A stretch of DNA of 64,000 bases from Alistipes sp. (GCA_022767745.1 JALENN010000007.1:1-64000); one strand, 5' to 3'; numbered from the stretch's first letter, positions 7,895 to 16,373 are shown. Notes: generated from the letters alone by a model not told the origin. Translations and numbers: made by a program.

Positions 7895-9519
7895 TTCGCT
7901 GTCTGCTGATTGTTTTTTGACATTTCCTTGCGGCGCTTGCGGGCAAGGGTCTGTATGCACTCGCGGCGCGGGATGATGACCGACACGCCCCTGTATTCGA
8001 TCTCCTCGCGTATGGTGCGGGTGATCTCGTCCATGTTCTTGGCCAGCGGCACCACCACGCGCACGTGCTCCGGCTCGACGCCGAGGGCGATGCATATGGC
8101 CTCGAAGCGGCTGGTGCCGGCCGAGTCCTGGCCGCCGGTCATGGCGGTGGTGAGGTTGTCGGAGATGACGACGGTGATGTTGGCGCGGTCGTTGACGGCG
8201 TCGAGCAGTCCGGTCATTCCGCTGTGCGTGAAGGTCGAGTCGCCTATCACGGCCACGGCGGGATGCAGTCCCGTGTCGGCGGCGCCCTTGGCCATGGTTA
8301 TCGAGGCGCCCATGTCGACGCACGTGTCGATGGCGCAGAAGGGGGGCAGCGCTCCCAGCGTGTAGCACCCGATGTCGGCGAAGACCTTCGCCCCGGGGTA
8401 GTCGGCGAGCACCTTGTTCAGGGCGATGTATACGTCGCGGTGGCCGCATCCCTGGCAGAGTGCGGGCGGGCGTGGAACGATGCCCTCGGGTACGGCGAAT
8501 GCCGGGGTGCGGCGCATGCCGAGCGCGGCGGCCACGTTGTCGGGGTTGAGCTCGCCGGTGCGCGGCAGGTCGCCCGTGAGGCGTCCCCTGAGCGGATAAT
8601 CGCCGCCCACGATGCCGCGGAGCTGCTCCTCAAGGAATGGCTGGCCGTCCTCCACCACGAGGATCGAGTCGCAGCGGCGGGCGAAGTCGCGCACCTGCTC
8701 CGCCGGGACGGGGTATTGCGCTATCTTCATCACGTGGTATCCGGCTGCCGTCGCCCCGTTCTCCATCACGTAGTTGTATCCCGTTCCGCAGGTGACGATA
8801 CCCTTGCCCGAGGCCTTCTCCGACAGCTCGACCTTGAAGAAGGGGTTCTCGGCCGCGAGCTGCTCCAGACGGGGCTGCAGCGCCGTCAGCGCGGCGTTCT
8901 TGCGGCGTGCGTTTGCCGGCAGCAGCACCCACGAGGCGGGGCTGTCGGCCACCTCCCTGCGTACGGGCGTTGCGGGCGCGGTGCTGACGCGCACGGCGGC
9001 GCGCGAGTGGGCCAGTCGGGTGGTTATGCGCAGCAGCACGGGCAGCTTCTCGGCCTCCGACAGTGTAAAGGCGTACGATGCCATGTCGTATGCCTCCTGC
9101 TGCGTCGAGGGCTCGAGTATGGGTATCATGGCGAACTTGCCGTAGAAGCGCGAGTCCTGCTCGTTCTGCGACGAGTGCATCGAGGGGTCGTCGGCGGCCA
9201 CAACCACCATTCCGCCGTTTACGCCCGTCATGGCGGCGTTGACGAAGGCGTCGGCTGCAACATTCATGCCGACGTGCTTCATGCACACCATGCTGCGGCA
9301 TCCGGCGTAGGACATTCCCAGCGCCGCCTCCATGGCGGTCTTCTCGTTGGAGCTCCACGTGCAGTGTATGCCGTTGTCGCGGGCGGCCGCGGCGTGCTGT
9401 ATATATTCGGTTATCTCCGTGCTCGGAGTGCCGGGATAGGCATATACGCCCTTTAATCCCGCTTGCAGGGCCCCTTCGGCTATGGCCTCGTCGCCCAGCA
9501 ACAATTTGATCTGCGTCAT
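7891..9519 (-). CDS. iorA: Indolepyruvate:ferredoxin oxidoreductase alpha subunit, no C-terminal ferredoxin domain
   Basis: A 542-residue thiamine-diphosphate enzyme. The N-terminal pyrimidine-binding half (LLGDEAIAEGALQAG...YPGTPSTEI) and the C-terminal TPP half (LCQGCGHRD, GDSTFTHSGM...TAMTGGQDS) are complete. Archaeal IorA proteins extend into a 2[4Fe-4S] ferredoxin domain; here the chain ends soon after IPRRECIQTL with a basic, Gln-rich tail and no CxxCxxC cluster. Electron transfer must therefore use a separate ferredoxin. The short form seems common in Bacteroidetes, from memory. The start at 9519 gives MTQIKLLLGDEA, matching the family N-terminus. Confidence 0.93.
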   Translation of the reverse strand: MTQIKLLLGDEAIAEGALQAGLKGVYAYPGTPSTEITEYIQHAAAARDNGIHCTWSSNEKTAMEAALGMSYAGCRSMVCMKHVGMNVAADAFVNAAMTGVNGGMVVVAADDPSMHSSQNEQDSRFYGKFAMIPILEPSTQQEAYDMASYAFTLSEAEKLPVLLRITTRLAHSRAAVRVSTAPATPVRREVADSPASWVLLPANARRKNAALTALQPRLEQLAAENPFFKVELSEKASGKGIVTCGTGYNYVMENGATAAGYHVMKIAQYPVPAEQVRDFARRCDSILVVEDGQPFLEEQLRGIVGGDYPLRGRLTGDLPRTGELNPDNVAAALGMRRTPAFAVPEGIVPRPPALCQGCGHRDVYIALNKVLADYPGAKVFADIGCYTLGALPPFCAIDTCVDMGASITMAKGAADTGLHPAVAVIGDSTFTHSGMTGLLDAVNDRANITVVISDNLTTAMTGGQDSAGTSRFEAICIALGVEPEHVRVVVPLAKNMDEITRTIREEIEYRGVSVIIPRRECIQTLARKRRKEMSKNNQQTAK

Positions 9520-9560
9520 GTCGTATCGATTGATGTTCGGTTAGTTTCGGTTTCAGGTGG

Positions 9561-10325
9561 TCATATCCCGACGGTGAAGTCGTCGGCGTCGTTCAGCACG
9601 GGGAAGCCGGCACGGATCTCCCCGAGCAGCCCGAGGTCTATCTCGGCGCTTATCGAGCTCTCCGTACAGTCGGGGCACTCTGCGACGATGTCGCCGCGCG
9701 GGTCTATCAGCACGGTCGCACCCTCGTACATGTTGCCCGGGTCGCTGCCGCAGCGGTTCACGCCCGCCACATAGCACTGGTTCTCGATGGCGCGGGCACG
9801 CAGCAGGTGCCGCCAGACGCCGGTGCGCGGGGCGGGCCAGCTGGCCACGTATATCGCCATGTCGTAGTCGCCCTTGTTGCGCGACCATACGGGGAAGCGC
9901 AGGTCGTAACATATGAGCGGCAGTATGCGCACACCCTTGTATGTGATGATTACGCGCTCGCTGCCGGGCGTGAAGGTGCGGTGCTCGCCTCCGTAGGTGA
10001 AAAGGTGGCGCTTGTCGTACTGCACGGCCTTGCGGTCGGGCGTGACGAAATAGAAGCGGTTGAAATAGTTCGCCTGCTCATGCACGGCGACGCTGCCCGC
10101 AACGGCACAGCCGAAATTCGCGGCCTTCTGCTTCATCCATTCGAGCGTGGCGGAGGGAGACTCTTCGGCGATGCCCTCGGGACGGGTGCAGAAGCCCGTG
10201 GAGAACATCTCGGGGAAGACATACAGGTCGGTGCCCCCGTCGGACTGGAACAGGGTGTCGTTCCTGCGCATGTTGGCCTCGGGGTCGGCCCACACGATAT
10301 CTCTCTGCAACAGGGTTACTCTCAT
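9561..10325 (-). CDS. Nitrilase-superfamily carbon-nitrogen hydrolase, omega-amidase-like
   Basis: A 254-residue cytoplasmic amidohydrolase with the full Glu-Lys-Cys triad: Glu39 in VFPEMFSTGF, Lys105 in YDKRHLF and Cys139 in LICYDLRFP. FSTGF, YDKRHLFTYGGE and LICYDLRFPVWSRN are typical of YafV/Nit2 omega-amidases, which hydrolyse 2-oxoglutaramate or 2-oxosuccinamate left by glutamine or asparagine transamination. That fits an operon containing an aminotransferase that could use glutamine as donor, pulling the reaction forward. The start was moved from 10355 to the ATG at 10325, which follows the GNAT stop codon by 4 bases. Confidence 0.85.
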   Translation of the reverse strand: MRVTLLQRDIVWADPEANMRRNDTLFQSDGGTDLYVFPEMFSTGFCTRPEGIAEESPSATLEWMKQKAANFGCAVAGSVAVHEQANYFNRFYFVTPDRKAVQYDKRHLFTYGGEHRTFTPGSERVIITYKGVRILPLICYDLRFPVWSRNKGDYDMAIYVASWPAPRTGVWRHLLRARAIENQCYVAGVNRCGSDPGNMYEGATVLIDPRGDIVAECPDCTESSISAEIDLGLLGEIRAGFPVLNDADDFTVGI

Positions 10326-10329
10326 GCCG

Positions 10330-10824
10330 CTACTGGTTCTGGCCGGGTTTGACATCCAGTTTCTGCTCCATCACCGTCTTGCGGGGGGTGAAGCCGCACC
10401 GCTTGTAGAATTCGAGAGCCTGGGTGTTGCAGCTCCACACGTTGAGCGTGAGGTTGCGGCAGCCGTTCTTCGCGGCGAAATCCTTTACCGCCAGATAGAG
10501 CGCCTTGCCGACACCCTGGCCGCGGAAGCGCTCGTCGACGCACAGGTCGTCGATGTAGAGCGACTTGTCGTCCACCAGTATGTTGTCGTTGCTTACCTGC
10601 TCGAAGATGCAGAAGGCGTATCCCATGAGCGTGTCGTTGTCGTCGACGGCGGCCAGGACGGGGGTGCGCTCGTCGTTGAGGATAGCCTTTAGCTGCTCTT
10701 CGGTATATTTTCTGGCGCCCGCCTTGAAGATGTCGGGCCGTCCGTTGTGGTGGATCATGCAGACCTGATACAGCAGTTCGTTGATCCTTGCGATATCCTT
10801 TTCCGAGGCTTTGCGAATTTGCAT
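10330..10824 (-). CDS. GNAT-family N-acetyltransferase
   Basis: A 164-residue Gcn5-related acetyltransferase. The acetyl-CoA pyrophosphate loop RGQGVGKALY follows LYIDDLCVDERF, and NVWSCNTQALEFYKRCGF gives the usual C-terminal motif B. The acceptor cannot be predicted. It is the first gene of the minus-strand run that continues through the omega-amidase-like gene, iorA, iorB, the aminotransferase and the ligase, with gaps of at most about 80 bases, so it is probably co-transcribed with the aromatic keto-acid genes from the promoter at 10845-10876. Confidence 0.85.
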   Translation of the reverse strand: MQIRKASEKDIARINELLYQVCMIHHNGRPDIFKAGARKYTEEQLKAILNDERTPVLAAVDDNDTLMGYAFCIFEQVSNDNILVDDKSLYIDDLCVDERFRGQGVGKALYLAVKDFAAKNGCRNLTLNVWSCNTQALEFYKRCGFTPRKTVMEQKLDVKPGQNQ

Positions 10825-10844
10825 GGCGTGATTTTTTTATCTTC

Positions 10845-10876
10845 CAAATTTAGGAATTTAGATCCGCAATTTCAAC
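10845..10876 (-). promoter_or_regulatory. Promoter for the GNAT-to-ACT operon
   Basis: On the minus strand a GTTG -33 element is followed, 20 bases later, by a perfect TAAATTTG -7 box (10852 down to 10845). It lies about 20 bases before the GNAT ATG and is the only good promoter upstream of the seven-gene minus-strand run. Confidence 0.62.
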
Positions 10877-11046
10877 CCGCAGGTATCGATTTTTACCGCA
10901 CGGACGGAATATTCAGTCATTTACGGCCGCCCCGCGTGTCGCATCACGCAGATTATTAGGCGTATGCGTATATGTAAGAATTTGTAGGCCGATTCCCCTG
11001 CGCCGCCTTCCGCCGTGGCGGAAAGGACGGCCGTGGGGCTTGCTGT

Positions 11047-11862
11047 CTACAGTTTCCTTATGGTGAACTCCACCTTTTGGAGCCCTTTCTTGTAGATGTT
11101 GGCCAGGATGAGGGCATAGCGCAGCTCCTCGCCCGCTGGCATCTCTTCCGTGATGAACGAAAACTCCTGCTCGGGGACCACCTCACTGAACATCGGGCCC
11201 GATTCGTTGCGCACAAGCCGTATACGGTCGGTCAGCGGCGAAATGACATAGGAGTATATGGCCATGTATGGCACGCTCTGGAACTTCACCCAGTCGGGGT
11301 CGCCCTTGTCGAGGACGTCCTCCAGCCATATGCGGGCATTCTCGTAGGACGGCAGCGGCGAGCCGTCGCCGTAGCATATGTTGCCACGGTCGTCGACGGT
11401 GAACTCACCGGCGATGGCATATTTCTCGAAGGGGCACATCTCCTGGTACTCGATATCCTCTTCCGTCTCTATCACGGGCTCCTCGGGCTCTTCGGGCTCG
11501 GTGACAAGGCGGTCCTGAAGGATGCTTATGAGCGTATAGGTGCGGTCGGGCCCGTCCATGGGCGGGTTGTCGAGCATGGTGCGCCTTACCCGCAGTTCGT
11601 ACTCGTGGCCGCGCTCGTAGGTGAAGCCCTCGACGCCGCCGAGCGGGAGCGCCGTCCATTCGTCGGGGTCCTCCTCGGTCCTGACGAGCATGCACTCTAT
11701 CGGGTTCTGCATGTTGACGTCGCTCGGCAGGTATTTTATCGTCGTCTGGTGGTGTACCGACATGTTCATGTCCCTTGTCGGGTTTTCGGGCTTCTCCTTG
11801 TTGCATCCAGCCGCGGCAAGCAGGCAGAGCGCGCAGAGCGCTGCCGTGATGATCCTCTTCAT
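11047..11862 (-). CDS. Lipoprotein with a DUF4377-like domain
   Basis: A 271-residue predicted lipoprotein: the signal peptide ends in LLAAAGC, so Cys20 would be lipidated. Residues ~55-115 (IECMLVRTEEDPDEW...GVEGFTYERGHEYELRV...NPPMDGPDRTYTLISIL) follow the DUF4377 pattern found in Bacteroidetes and HslJ-associated envelope proteins. An acidic Glu-Pro spacer follows, then a C-terminal half I do not recognise. The function is unknown; a periplasmic or surface role is inferred from the lipobox. It is divergently arranged relative to the PepSY-like lipoprotein gene. Confidence 0.75.
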   Translation of the reverse strand: MKRIITAALCALCLLAAAGCNKEKPENPTRDMNMSVHHQTTIKYLPSDVNMQNPIECMLVRTEEDPDEWTALPLGGVEGFTYERGHEYELRVRRTMLDNPPMDGPDRTYTLISILQDRLVTEPEEPEEPVIETEEDIEYQEMCPFEKYAIAGEFTVDDRGNICYGDGSPLPSYENARIWLEDVLDKGDPDWVKFQSVPYMAIYSYVISPLTDRIRLVRNESGPMFSEVVPEQEFSFITEEMPAGEELRYALILANIYKKGLQKVEFTIRKL

Positions 11863-12062
11863 GGTGGTGTGTGTCGTTAGGTTGTGCCGCCGTGGCGCGG
11901 GGCGCCGTCGTCGGCGGTTATAAAGGTAGTCAATTTATGCGCGTCAAAAGCTCCCGACACCATTTTTTTCTTCCGGAGGCGGCATTTTGCGCGCGGGGCG
12001 GGCGTGTAGTGGGTGATTGAGAAAAAAATTCCCCATTTCAGATTCTTTTCAGAATCGCTGCA

Positions 12063-12070
12063 TACTTTCG
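12063..12070 (+). promoter_or_regulatory. Possible -7 box for the PepSY-like lipoprotein gene
   Basis: TACTTTCG differs by one base from TAnnTTTG and lies 30 bases upstream of the ATG at 12100; a T-rich stretch (ATTCTTTTC) sits roughly where the -33 region would be. Confidence 0.4.
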
Positions 12071-12099
12071 TAACCGAAACATTAAAACAGACAACGGTT

Positions 12100-13350
12100 A
12101 TGAGAAAGTATTTATCATTTCTGACACTCGTGATGAGCGGAATGCTTCTCTTTGTGTCGTGCGAGAACGAAGACAAACAGGGTCCCGGCGGCGGTGCGGG
12201 CAATGTACCTCAGGCGGTGCTGGCGGCCTATGAAAAGGAATATGGCGACGAGCCTGCAACGTGGGAGATCAAGGGCGACTATGCCGTGGCCAGCATCACG
12301 CGCAGCGGCGAGACGGCGTGGTTCGACCTGAAGACCGCATTCTGCGGCATGAAGGAGACCGACCTGCGCTTCGACGAGCTCCCGCAGGCTGTGCAGGAGG
12401 CCTTCGGTGCCGGAGCATATAAGGATTGGCGCATTGACGACGTCGACAAGCTGACCCGCAACGGCGGCGAGACGCTCTATGTCATCGAGGCCGAGCAGGG
12501 CGGGCAGGAGGTTGACCTCTATTATGCCGAGGATGGCATCCTCGTGCGCGAGATCCTCGATGCCGAGGACGGCGACTATCACGAGTATTTCCCGCAGACC
12601 CCCTCGGTCGACATCGAGTCATGGGTGAAGGATAACCTCGGCGCCGATGCCCGCATCGTCGACTTCGACAGCGAGGATGGCCGCATCGAGGTGGAGGTCA
12701 TTGCCGGCGGCCTGAAGCATGAGGTGCTCTTCTCGGCCGACTCGCAGTGGCTGCAGACCACCACCGAGTATGAGGGCCGTACGCTGGAACTTGTCCCGCA
12801 GGAGGTTGTGGCGGCAGCCGTGGCAAGGCATCCCGACGCCCGCGTCGAGGAGGTGGAGAAGATCGCAACGGCCGAACTCGCCTTCTACTGCGTGGAGATG
12901 GAGCAGGGCGACCGCGACTACAAGGTCTATGTCGATGCTGCGACCTTTGAGGTGATCAACCGTCCCTCGCTGCCCGAGGATGACGTGCAGGGCGGCGCCT
13001 CGGTGGGCGCTGATTACGAGACCTTCATCGACGGCCGCTATCCCGGTGCCGTGATCGTGGGCCGCGATGACGACGACGGCATGGTCGAGATCGAGATCAT
13101 GCACGACAACGTGAAGAAGGAGGTCAAGTTCCGCGGCGGCGAGTGGGTGCGCACCGAGTGGGAGGCCCCGCTGCCCGACGACATTGCGGCGCTGATCCGC
13201 CAGGCGGGATACGAGCCCGAGCCGCGCGAGTGGGCCGATGTGGTCGAGACGGCGAAAGGTATCGCCTACGAGGTTGAGGCCACGAAGGACGGCGCCGAGT
13301 ACGAGGTGCGCGTCGATGAGGCGGGCGCGGTCACCGCACGGCGCGATTAG
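12100..13350 (+). CDS. PepSY-like (DUF2874-type) lipoprotein with six tandem repeats
   Basis: A 416-residue acidic lipoprotein (lipobox LLFVSC). The start was moved to the ATG opening MRKYLSFLTLV; the track ORF begins 29 codons earlier without a signal peptide. The mature part holds six units of about 60 residues, each an amphipathic helix with an xVxxA or similar core followed by a beta-strand pair, as in the BLIP-like PepSY_like family. Units alternate: those starting VPQAVLAAY, LPQAVQEAF, LVPQEVVAA and LPDDIAALI are helix-rich, while those starting DIESWVKDN and DYETFIDGR are shorter. Such proteins are periplasmic and of unknown function; peptidase inhibition or binding is suggested for the fold. 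Confidence 0.75.
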   Translation: MRKYLSFLTLVMSGMLLFVSCENEDKQGPGGGAGNVPQAVLAAYEKEYGDEPATWEIKGDYAVASITRSGETAWFDLKTAFCGMKETDLRFDELPQAVQEAFGAGAYKDWRIDDVDKLTRNGGETLYVIEAEQGGQEVDLYYAEDGILVREILDAEDGDYHEYFPQTPSVDIESWVKDNLGADARIVDFDSEDGRIEVEVIAGGLKHEVLFSADSQWLQTTTEYEGRTLELVPQEVVAAAVARHPDARVEEVEKIATAELAFYCVEMEQGDRDYKVYVDAATFEVINRPSLPEDDVQGGASVGADYETFIDGRYPGAVIVGRDDDDGMVEIEIMHDNVKKEVKFRGGEWVRTEWEAPLPDDIAALIRQAGYEPEPREWADVVETAKGIAYEVEATKDGAEYEVRVDEAGAVTARRD

Positions 13351-13361
13351 GCCCTGCGCAT

Positions 13362-13404
13362 GAAAAGAGGGAGAGTCTCCGCATCGTCGGAGGTTCTCTT
13401 TTCG
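13362..13404 (+). terminator. Terminator-like hairpin after the PepSY-like gene
   Basis: GAAAAGAG pairs with CTCTTTTC and CTCCG with CGGAG around a short loop, with an asymmetric bulge. It begins 12 bases after the stop codon and ends in CTTTTCGTG. Confidence 0.55.
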
Positions 13405-13413
13405 TGTGGAGCG

Positions 13414-13446
13414 AAAAAAGCGACCCGGCAACGGCTGCCGGGTCGC
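13414..13446 (-). terminator. Rho-independent terminator for the BACON/Big_2 lipoprotein gene
   Basis: On the minus strand an 11-bp perfect stem GCGACCCGGCA/TGCCGGGTCGC with a 5-base loop is followed by six T residues. It lies 32 bases beyond the stop codon of the minus-strand lipoprotein. Confidence 0.85.
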
Positions 13447-13477
13447 TTGTCTTTGTGCTGCGCAGGCAGCGGACCGA

Positions 13478-15202
13478 CTAACGGTAGGTGAGCGAATAGG
13501 TTATCGTGGTGGTACCGCGGTCCAGAACCGTATTCGTGCGCTCGGTTTCGTAGAATTTGTATCCGACTTCCGGATGGTCGGGGTTCATGTACTCGTCGCT
13601 TGAGATGATGTAGTACTTCGTCAGGACCTTGACCATGGGTATCGATATCTCTACCGACTGCACCGTACCGTCCTCGTTGAGGTTGTACTTCAACTCGGGC
13701 ATCGACTCACCTTCGGTCTCATAATCCTCGTACGACATCTCTACCTTGGCGTTGGGTTCGGGCCAGCCGCCGGCGTAGCCTACATTTGCATCTTCGTCGT
13801 CCATGGCACCGCCATACGTGTTAATCAGGCGGTCTATGCTGCGTCCTGTCATGCGGAGCATACCCAGACGGCCTACGCGTCCCGGGAGGTCGGCATCCTC
13901 GGGCTCCTCGGCCATGAGACCCGGAATCAGGATGTAGTTCAGGTCGATGTTCATCTTGTCGTTGGCGATGTCGCTGAAATCGGCCTCAAGACCGGTATCG
14001 TGGAATGTCTCGCCGTCGATGTGGAAGGTGCCGCCCGACAACAGGCCGTCCTTGTATTCGAACGTGTTCCAGTAGTCGTCGTACGAGAGGCGCGAAACGC
14101 GGTCCTCGGCATCGTACTCCAGCTTGAAGGGGTAGTACATGTCTGAGGTTGCATCGTGTGCATCGGGGCTCGACAGACACTCGGTGACGAAGCCCTTCTC
14201 GTTGATGGCGGCATTGTATGTCTCGCTGCCCGTGTCGCTCCAGCTGTCCTTTATCGCGATGTGGTCGGGCGCCGAGTAGTCGAGGGTGCTCTCCAGACGG
14301 TTGGACTTGTGGTCGGGGTGTGCGGGGCGGATGTCGACGGCGTACGATACCACGCGGTCCGAGTTGTCGTACTCGAAGGTGAATGTGGCGTCCTCGTCAT
14401 AGCGCTCATCTTCGGGGATGATCTCCCAGTAGTTGACCACTCGGTCGATCTGGCTTACGTAGGCCGTGGGGACGAAGCCCGCGTCGCCCACAACTATGCT
14501 GCACGTTGCCGACACCTTCTTGTTCGAGGTCGAGGTGGCGGTAACCGTGGCCGTGCCGTCGGCTATGGCCGTAACCTCGCCCGTGGCGGTGTTGACGGTG
14601 GCAACTTCGGGGTCGCTGGTCGACCATGAAACCGACTGAACCGTCGCGTCGGCGGGCTCGACCGTAGCCTCGAGCGTTACCGTCTCGCCGACCTTGAGGC
14701 GCAGTGCCGTCTGGTTGAGGGTGATGCCCGTAACCTGCACGGGAGGCTCGTTTTCGCTGCCGTCCTCCTTGGTACCCTCCTGTACCACGGTCACGGTGAA
14801 GGTGTTGCTGCCCGAGGTGATGGTGATGGTGGCCTCGCGGCGCTCGCCCGTGTAGTTCTGCTCGATCTCGATGCGGATGGTTATGGTACCCGCTCCGCCG
14901 CTGTATGCCTCGTCGTCGCCGACGAAGAGCTTGATCCACGATACCTTGTTACCCGTTACCGCGGCATCCGAACGCGTGGCCTCGGTCTGCGGCTTTACCT
15001 CGGTTACGGTCGCCGTCCACGGCGTGTCGGTGGTGAAGGTGAAACCCTCGCCCGTAGTCTCGTTGTCGGCGTAGGCGTTCTGCGAGAGCTGCTCGTTTGT
15101 CGGCGGGGTGAACGTGCCACCCTTGTCGCCGTCCTCCTTGCTGCTGCAGCCGGCGAAGAGGGTCGCGGCGGCGAGCAATAACAAAAACAGTTGTTTTTTC
15201 AT
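13478..15202 (-). CDS. Surface lipoprotein with BACON-like and Big_2 domains
   Basis: A 574-residue predicted lipoprotein; the start was moved to MKKQLFLLLLAAATLFAGC, which ends in a lipobox. Residues ~35-165 resemble a BACON domain (FTTDTPWTATV...SWIKLFVG...GSNTFTVTVVQEG). Residues ~175-260 form a bacterial Ig-like group 2 domain (VTGITLNQTALRLKVGETVTLEATVEPADATVQSVSWSTSDPEVATV). The C-terminal ~310 residues resemble Bacteroidetes DUF4595-type regions with repeated FEYD-like turns (TFEYDNSDRVVSY, LEYDAEDRVSRLSYDD). Such proteins are usually surface exposed and adhesive or carbohydrate-binding; the exact role is unknown. A TTTG-N20-TATCTTTA promoter lies upstream. Confidence 0.78.
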   Translation of the reverse strand: MKKQLFLLLLAAATLFAGCSSKEDGDKGGTFTPPTNEQLSQNAYADNETTGEGFTFTTDTPWTATVTEVKPQTEATRSDAAVTGNKVSWIKLFVGDDEAYSGGAGTITIRIEIEQNYTGERREATITITSGSNTFTVTVVQEGTKEDGSENEPPVQVTGITLNQTALRLKVGETVTLEATVEPADATVQSVSWSTSDPEVATVNTATGEVTAIADGTATVTATSTSNKKVSATCSIVVGDAGFVPTAYVSQIDRVVNYWEIIPEDERYDEDATFTFEYDNSDRVVSYAVDIRPAHPDHKSNRLESTLDYSAPDHIAIKDSWSDTGSETYNAAINEKGFVTECLSSPDAHDATSDMYYPFKLEYDAEDRVSRLSYDDYWNTFEYKDGLLSGGTFHIDGETFHDTGLEADFSDIANDKMNIDLNYILIPGLMAEEPEDADLPGRVGRLGMLRMTGRSIDRLINTYGGAMDDEDANVGYAGGWPEPNAKVEMSYEDYETEGESMPELKYNLNEDGTVQSVEISIPMVKVLTKYYIISSDEYMNPDHPEVGYKFYETERTNTVLDRGTTTITYSLTYR

Positions 15203-15370
15203 GGTGTAAACATATTCCGCCTGTCCCCGCGGCGGAGTTTTGTTTTGTGTGGAAAGAGCCGGGACTTGCCTTTCCTGCAGTTTGTTATGGTGTTGTTTGT
15301 CCTCTCTTCCGATGGCCCCTTGCGCCGGGTGTCGCATCTCCCGGCCGGCACAAGGCGGAGCCCATCGCAG

Positions 15371-15402
15371 TAAAGATATAAAATGCAGGCCATATATACA
15401 AA
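15371..15402 (-). promoter_or_regulatory. Promoter for the BACON/Big_2 lipoprotein gene
   Basis: On the minus strand TTTG (15402-15399) is separated by 20 bases from TATCTTTA (15378-15371), one mismatch from TAnnTTTG. It implies a leader of about 160 bases. The rest of the 370-bp gap (15203-15573) shows no gene. Confidence 0.55.
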
Positions 15403-15552
15403 TTTTGGAGAAACATCGGCAAACGGGGGACCGCTCCCGTGTGCCGCGAGCAAGACCGCCGTGAAGGTACCGCGGCGCTGCAGGGGAACGGAAAATCCCG
15501 CTGCGGGGAGTGAATTTTCGGCCGATTCAACTTCTTTACAAAATTTATTCCC

Positions 15553-15560
15553 TAAATTTG
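15553..15560 (+). promoter_or_regulatory. -7 box for the DUF2490 gene
   Basis: A perfect TAAATTTG lies 13 bases before the annotated ATG (22 before the next in-frame ATG), implying a very short leader. No clear TTTG -33 box is visible. Confidence 0.5.
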
Positions 15561-15573
15561 TCATACAAACGTA

Positions 15574-16365
15574 ATGAGCCTTATGAGACACCTGTCACGA
15601 TTTTTCGTTACCTTGGCTGCCGTAGCGGCTTCGGTGACGCTTCATGCGCAGAGCCTGCCTCTGACCGAAACTTCCGAAAACGACATCCAGGCGCGATTCA
15701 GCGCCGCGCTCGAAATCCCGCTCGGCACCAAGTTCGCGCTGCAGTGGAGCGAGGAGGCGCGTCTGAAGAACAATCTGGGCGCCGTCGACAAGATCCTCTC
15801 GGGTCTGGGCGTCGAGTACGAGCCCATACAGTACCTGAAGGCGGGTGTCGAGTATGTCTTTGTCAACGACAACGACCTGGAGGACGGCTGGGGCATCAAG
15901 CACCGCCTGAATGTCGACGTGACGGGCATGTACAACGTCGGTCGCTTCGAGCTCTCGTTGCGCGAGAGGGTGCGTTTCCAGTTCCGCAGCGACTCGACCA
16001 ACCGCTACGAGAAGCCCGACCCGTTCATCACTCTGCGCTCGCGCCTGAAGGCGGCCTACGACATACGCCAGTCGCACTGGAAGCCCTATGTCTTCGCCGA
16101 GCTGTATACGACGCTCAACGCCCCGGGCCCCGTCGGCGATTACAGGACCGATGCCTTCTACCGCGACAACTACATCAACCGCGTGAGGCTGGGCCTCGGC
16201 GCAAAGTATAAGATCAACCGGCACAACAGCCTCGATTTCTACTATATGGTACACTTCAACCGCGACTACCGTGCCCGCTACAAGAAGGGCGGCGACATGA
16301 AGGAGTGGTCGTTGCGCAAGGAGTGCTGTCACGTGTTCGGCATAGACTACAAGTTCAAGTTGTAA
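15574..16365 (+). CDS. DUF2490 outer-membrane beta-barrel protein
   Basis: A 263-residue exported protein (signal peptide ending LHAQS). The mature part is a run of amphipathic strands with aromatic girdles (LKAGVEYVFVNDNDL, FELSLRERVRFQFR, SLDFYYMVHFNRDY) and ends in FGIDYKFKL, a typical outer-membrane C-terminal strand. It fits the DUF2490 family, presumed small outer-membrane barrels of unknown function. A second ATG at 15583 gives an equally good signal peptide and a more comfortable leader behind the -7 box. The next gene follows after 8 bases. Confidence 0.8.
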   Translation: MSLMRHLSRFFVTLAAVAASVTLHAQSLPLTETSENDIQARFSAALEIPLGTKFALQWSEEARLKNNLGAVDKILSGLGVEYEPIQYLKAGVEYVFVNDNDLEDGWGIKHRLNVDVTGMYNVGRFELSLRERVRFQFRSDSTNRYEKPDPFITLRSRLKAAYDIRQSHWKPYVFAELYTTLNAPGPVGDYRTDAFYRDNYINRVRLGLGAKYKINRHNSLDFYYMVHFNRDYRARYKKGGDMKEWSLRKECCHVFGIDYKFKL

Positions 16366-16373
16366 CGCAGGGA

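Noticed and set aside
7895-8449. N-terminal extension of the iorB track ORF
   Set aside because: The extension is an out-of-frame reading of iorA; iorB starts at the ATGA overlap at 7894.
8065-9456. 463-aa ORF opposite iorA
   Set aside because: Antisense shadow; iorA on the other strand has complete motifs.
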